Below, piece by piece: positions 62,901-64,000 of a stretch of DNA of 64,000 bases. The stretch spans positions 3,198,459 through 3,262,458 of the forward strand of contig OX465111.1 in NCBI GenBank assembly GCA_949987565.1. Direction: 5' to 3'. Numbering within the stretch: position 1 is the stretch's first letter; each line of letters opens with the position of its first letter. Under the pieces are notes generated by a model, which was given only the letters and a program-made list of their open reading frames with translations, searched no databases and was not told where the DNA came from. A program made the position numbers and the translations under genes. This DNA comes from Luidia sarsii (lineage: Eukaryota; Echinodermata; Asteroidea; Paxillosida; Luidiidae).

Positions 62901-63560
62901 GACCAGGGAAGCTCTGGAGTAAGTCCGCCCTCGACCTCTACTCCCCATCTGCCCATTCCTGTACTGCAATGTGAAGCACGCCCATGGACGCCGTCAATGC
63001 ACTGGTACACGTTGGCCAGTCAGAAGCATTTTAACCATTGACTGCTGTATATCTTCAGGGATCACACCCATCTACTTTGTCAATGCACTGGTACACGTTG
63101 GCCAGTCATAAGCATTACACCATTAACTGCCATATATCTTCAGGGATCACACCCATCTACTTTGTCAATGCACTGGTGCACGTTGGCCAGTCAGAAGCAT
63201 TACACCATTAACTGCCATATATCTTCAGGGATCACACCCTTCGTTCTATTATGTCAATGCACTTGTACAAGTTGGCCATGTTTGTATAATCCAGGTTACC
63301 ACTGGAAAGTCTTTGCATGCAACTGCATGAGTTGTGAACAATTGGTATATAGTTAATTGAAACCACCGTTGCCTTCCCCCTCTTGTCTCTCTTCAGCCAA
63401 GCTCAGTCTAAGCTGGCCGAGGCGGCCGCCCAGCTGTCAGACTTGGAGCAGAGACTCAGTGAGAGCAAGGCGGACTCTGGCAGCCATGCGGCCAAGGCCT
63501 CCCAGCTGGAGGCCGACTTGAGAGAGGCCAAGCAAGACCTTGAACTCAAGACAGACAGAG
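47904..63560 (+). CDS. CCDC18: Coiled-coil domain-containing protein 18, 18 coding exons, 3' end outside window
   Basis: Long coiled-coil protein, reported at centriolar satellites in mammals. Exons: 47904-48025, 51580-51778, 52339-52509, 52764-52873, 53442-53570, 54217-54313, 54493-54614, 55034-55286, 55857-56116, 56801-56946, 57410-57630, 58152-58292, 59330-59440, 60395-60529, 61500-61694, 62191-62358, 62776-62918, 63397-63560. Phases join to 962 residues and the last donor is in phase 1. Residues 11-34 (ALLRNVSLIRQRLLQTEK) and 128-160 (ESLRKKLQALRDENSQLI) match the human N-terminal region, and LEAALLVCKEEL (exon 15) matches its LDSALEICKEEL. Nearly everything from residue 125 on is heptad-rich Glu/Gln/Leu coiled coil. 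A Ser/Pro-rich break with a basic RRRKK patch and a polyglutamate run lies at about 402-485 (exon 9). The intron after 53570 has a GC donor. The exon 15 acceptor (ACAAG|GAACTT) has a weak pyrimidine tract. Confidence 0.9.
48135..48455. mobile_element. Inverted tRNA-SINE with a head fragment, CCDC18 intron
   Basis: A plus-strand head (AAATGGTTGAATGCTTCTGAC) abuts a minus-strand SINE with A box region GATAGCTCAGATGGAAGAGC and B box TTCAAATTC..., ending at the head (ATTCAACCATTGACTGCC on plus) near 48395 and GCATCTGAATGAAAGCGGAG on minus near 48425. Confidence 0.7.
48485..48790 (+). mobile_element. tRNA-SINE split by a MITE
   Basis: A box GGATAGCTCAGTGCT is at 48490-48504. The sequence then jumps to TCAAGTGCTTTAAACCAGAG at 48731, B box GGTTCAAATCCTG and tail AGTCAAATTTTCTTTGC. 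The 226-bp interruption is a foldback element. Confidence 0.8.
48505..48730. mobile_element. Foldback MITE inserted in the 48485 SINE
   Basis: The arms begin GGGCCCTTTTCCAAAACCCGG and end CCGGGTTTTGCAAAAGGGC. Flanks CTCAGTGCT and TCAAGTGCT form an imperfect target duplication of about 9 bp. Repeated GGCTTCGGCTCC / GAGCCTGAGCCTG motifs extend the arms. Confidence 0.8.
49018..49139. mobile_element. Hairpin MITE (GGTGACACCATG family), CCDC18 intron
   Basis: Arms GTGGAAGGTTTGCGGTGACA and TGTCACCGCAAACCTTCCAC, matching for about 58 bp with few mismatches and a tiny loop. Confidence 0.85.
49140..51010. other. Interior of a CCDC18 intron, no further gene
   Basis: AT-rich. An 8811-type MITE fragment is at 49935-50012 (GATCCCAGCAGGATCTTTCTC, then CCTTCCAGAATTGAAATATC). 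The phrase TGCAGACAACGGGAGTTGCC repeats at about 49900 and 50115. Confidence 0.45.
52030..52170. mobile_element. Right half of an 8811-type MITE, CCDC18 intron
   Basis: TTTGAAAAAGGTCCTGCAAAG, GATCGAAACGTTAGGCCC, then TATTGCAGGTCATTTTAGTC and GTGAGCAGTTTGCAACAG. Identical in layout to 61235-61345. Confidence 0.7.
52940..53135. mobile_element. Foldback MITE (TTTCACAAAGCCTT family), CCDC18 intron
   Basis: Starts near CAATTTCACCTAACCCATCG, with internal GGTTTACCATGGGTTATCC, and ends AAGGCTTTGTGAAATCCACC. Same family as 46858. Confidence 0.6.
53570..53572 (+). other. CCDC18: GC splice donor in CCDC18
   Basis: Exon end GGGAGAG|GCAAGC. Joining here to the acceptor at 54216 keeps the frame and gives QQRERAEYQRDQTLGSLEDL, which aligns with human CCDC18 (KRAERQRNEAL). 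No GT nearby preserves the phase. The surrounding AG|GCAAG is the usual strong context of GC donors. Confidence 0.75.
53655..54145. repeat. Imperfect (TCCTCA)n pyrimidine repeat, CCDC18 intron
   Basis: About 490 bp of TCCTCATCC and TCATCC units, starting about 85 bp after the GC donor. Open frames of Ile/Leu, His/Pro and Arg/Met here are compositional. Confidence 0.9.
54625..54897. repeat. (CCTG)n/(CCTC)n tetranucleotide repeat, CCDC18 intron
   Basis: CCTGCCTGCCTG blocks alternate with CCTCCCTCCCTC, beginning about 12 bp after the exon 7 donor (54614). Confidence 0.93.
56445..56775 (+). mobile_element. tRNA-SINE split by a MITE
   Basis: Head GAATGGTTGTATCGCTTCT, AGGGCTGGATAGGTCAGATGG (A box), GGTCAAAGTCCTGG (start of B box region). 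After the MITE it continues TCCAGCCAAAGTTTTCTTTTC. Confidence 0.8.
56594..56731. mobile_element. Foldback MITE inserted in the 56445 SINE (5-bp duplication)
   Basis: Ends GGCCGATTTCAC... and ...GTGAAATCGTCC, with inner arms TTTGCGATCATCGCAAA and AAATCGATC / GATCGATTTTGACC. Flanked by CCTGG on both sides (56589-56593, 56732-56736). Confidence 0.8.
57699..57908. mobile_element. Large hairpin MITE (GGTGACACCATG family), CCDC18 intron
   Basis: Arms of about 95 bp: AGTGGAAGGTTTGCGGTGAC through GAGCCGGTAACTCAACG, and the complement ending CCGCAAACCTTCCACTT. It starts about 69 bp after the exon 11 donor and is the longest copy in the window. Confidence 0.85.
58595..58905. repeat. Degenerate TGAGAATGTAATTCAATG-type repeats, CCDC18 intron
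   Basis: Three loose units with GCTCAGTGCTTTGC and TCAGTGAGAATGTGATTTCA-like text, related to 31700-32165. Confidence 0.6.
59470..60215. mobile_element. Composite, rearranged copy of the hairpin family
   Basis: Left-type sequence (TTTAGTGACACCACGTA, GGAGTGCGGCTCTGAAAAG) at 59508-59570 and GAGGAGGTGACGGCTCTGAT at about 59877. Right-type sequence (CAGTCTCCTGACGACAGGC, CCCGAAACATTGAGTTGCGG) at 60097-60150. The middle is unrelated. Confidence 0.6.
60657..61345. mobile_element. Long 8811-type MITE cluster, CCDC18 intron
   Basis: Left outer arm TTTGCAAACTCTTTACTGAC, right outer arm AGTCAGTGAGCAGTTTGC. Between them are five or six inner-arm copies (CCTAGCAGGAGCTTTCTCAAAGG and complements). Part of 61125-61225 also matches 57970-58085 (GAATGACTCTCCGTGTTACA). 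Confidence 0.7.
61700..62065. repeat. TAGATGGGGTAGGGGTTTG minisatellite, CCDC18 intron
   Basis: About 18 copies of a 19-24 bp G-rich unit (ATAGATGGGGTAGGGGGTTT), starting just after the exon 15 donor (61694). Runs of GGGG and GGGGG on the transcribed sense strand could form G-quadruplexes. Confidence 0.92.
62555..62750. mobile_element. tRNA-like inverted fragments, CCDC18 intron
   Basis: Minus-strand B box GAGTTCGAGTCCTGCC near 62570 and plus-strand B box GGGTTCGAATCCCAGCCG near 62725. Neither has a closed acceptor stem, so they are read as SINE remains and not tRNA genes. Confidence 0.45.
63000..63250 (-). repeat. Three tandem SINE-head units, CCDC18 intron
   Basis: Three units of about 85 bp: TTGGCCAGTCAGAAGCATT, ACCATTAACTGCCATATATC, TTCAGGGATCACACCC and GTCAATGCACTGGTACACG. 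The core is the complement of the tRNA-SINE head (AATGGTTGAATGCTTCTGAC). Confidence 0.8.
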
Positions 63561-63679
63561 GTAAAACAAAAATGGTTGAAAGTGGCAGAGAAAAGTTTGA
63601 CGGGACTGGGCTTAACGTACCAGGACGCTTATGTACCAGCCCTCTATAAGTGAATGTGTGCAAGGCCTCAATGTATGTG

Positions 63680-63934
63680 CTCTCCCTCTCTCCCTCTCTC
63701 CCTGTCTCCCTCCCCTCTCCCCCCCCCCCCTCTCCTCTCCTCTTTCCCATCTCCTTCTCTCCCTCTCTCCCTCTCTTCCCCCCTCTCTCTCTCTCTCTCT
63801 CGCTCCCTCTCTCTCTCTCTCCCTCTCTCCCTCTCTCACTCTCTCCCTCTCTCCCTCTCTCCCCTTTTCCCTCCCTTTCCCCCCTCTCTCTCTCTCTCCC
63901 TATCTTTCCCCCTCTCTCTCACCCTCTCCTTCTC

Positions 63935-63987
<53 letters not shown>

Positions 63988-64000
63988 CCCCTCTCTCTCC
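63680..64000. repeat. (CT)n/(CTCTCC)n pyrimidine tract running off the window
   Basis: Over 300 bp of nearly pure CT dinucleotide and CTCCCT units in a CCDC18 intron, reaching the right edge. Open frames of Arg/Glu on the minus strand are artefacts. Confidence 0.95.

Overview
The window is animal nuclear DNA. Four split genes with GT-AG introns are embedded in introns and spacers crowded with tRNA-derived SINEs, foldback MITEs, LINE and BEL/Pao remains, minisatellites and long purine/pyrimidine tracts. The encoded proteins are clear one-to-one relatives of vertebrate proteins, and the repeats look like those of a marine invertebrate, possibly a deuterostome. The sequence alone does not fix the phylum.

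Layout. 1-1.3 kb holds the 3' end of a BEL/Pao retrotransposon. 1.3-16.9 kb has no gene I can support; it contains a 48-bp satellite with higher-order structure (6.24-7.33 kb), several foldback elements and a possible orphan CpG promoter near 10.7 kb. 16.9-25.5 kb (minus) is TARDBP (TDP-43), six coding exons, 496 aa. 26.9-34.9 kb (plus) is SCYL3/PACE-1, eleven coding exons, 843 aa, divergent from TARDBP. 37.6-45.3 kb (minus) is RPL5 (uL18), convergent with SCYL3. From 45.6 kb (plus), divergent from RPL5 across about 250 bp, is CCDC18, a long coiled-coil protein; 18 coding exons (962 residues) are present and the gene runs off the right edge.

The most interesting find is in RPL5. Five consecutive introns each carry one copy of the same box C/D snoRNA on the coding strand. 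Its guide is 14-nt complementary to the 530-loop of 18S rRNA (CGGTAATTCCAGCT), beside the decoding-centre G equivalent to E. coli G530. Copies differ in flank and loop but keep the guide unchanged.

The genes share no pathway: TDP-43 is an RNA-binding splicing regulator, SCYL3 a pseudokinase scaffold, RPL5 carries 5S rRNA into the large subunit, and CCDC18 is a coiled-coil protein. All four human orthologues lie on chromosome 1, so the cluster probably reflects old chromosomal linkage. RPL5 and its snoRNAs are one functional unit, supplying a ribosomal protein and an rRNA-modification guide from one transcript.
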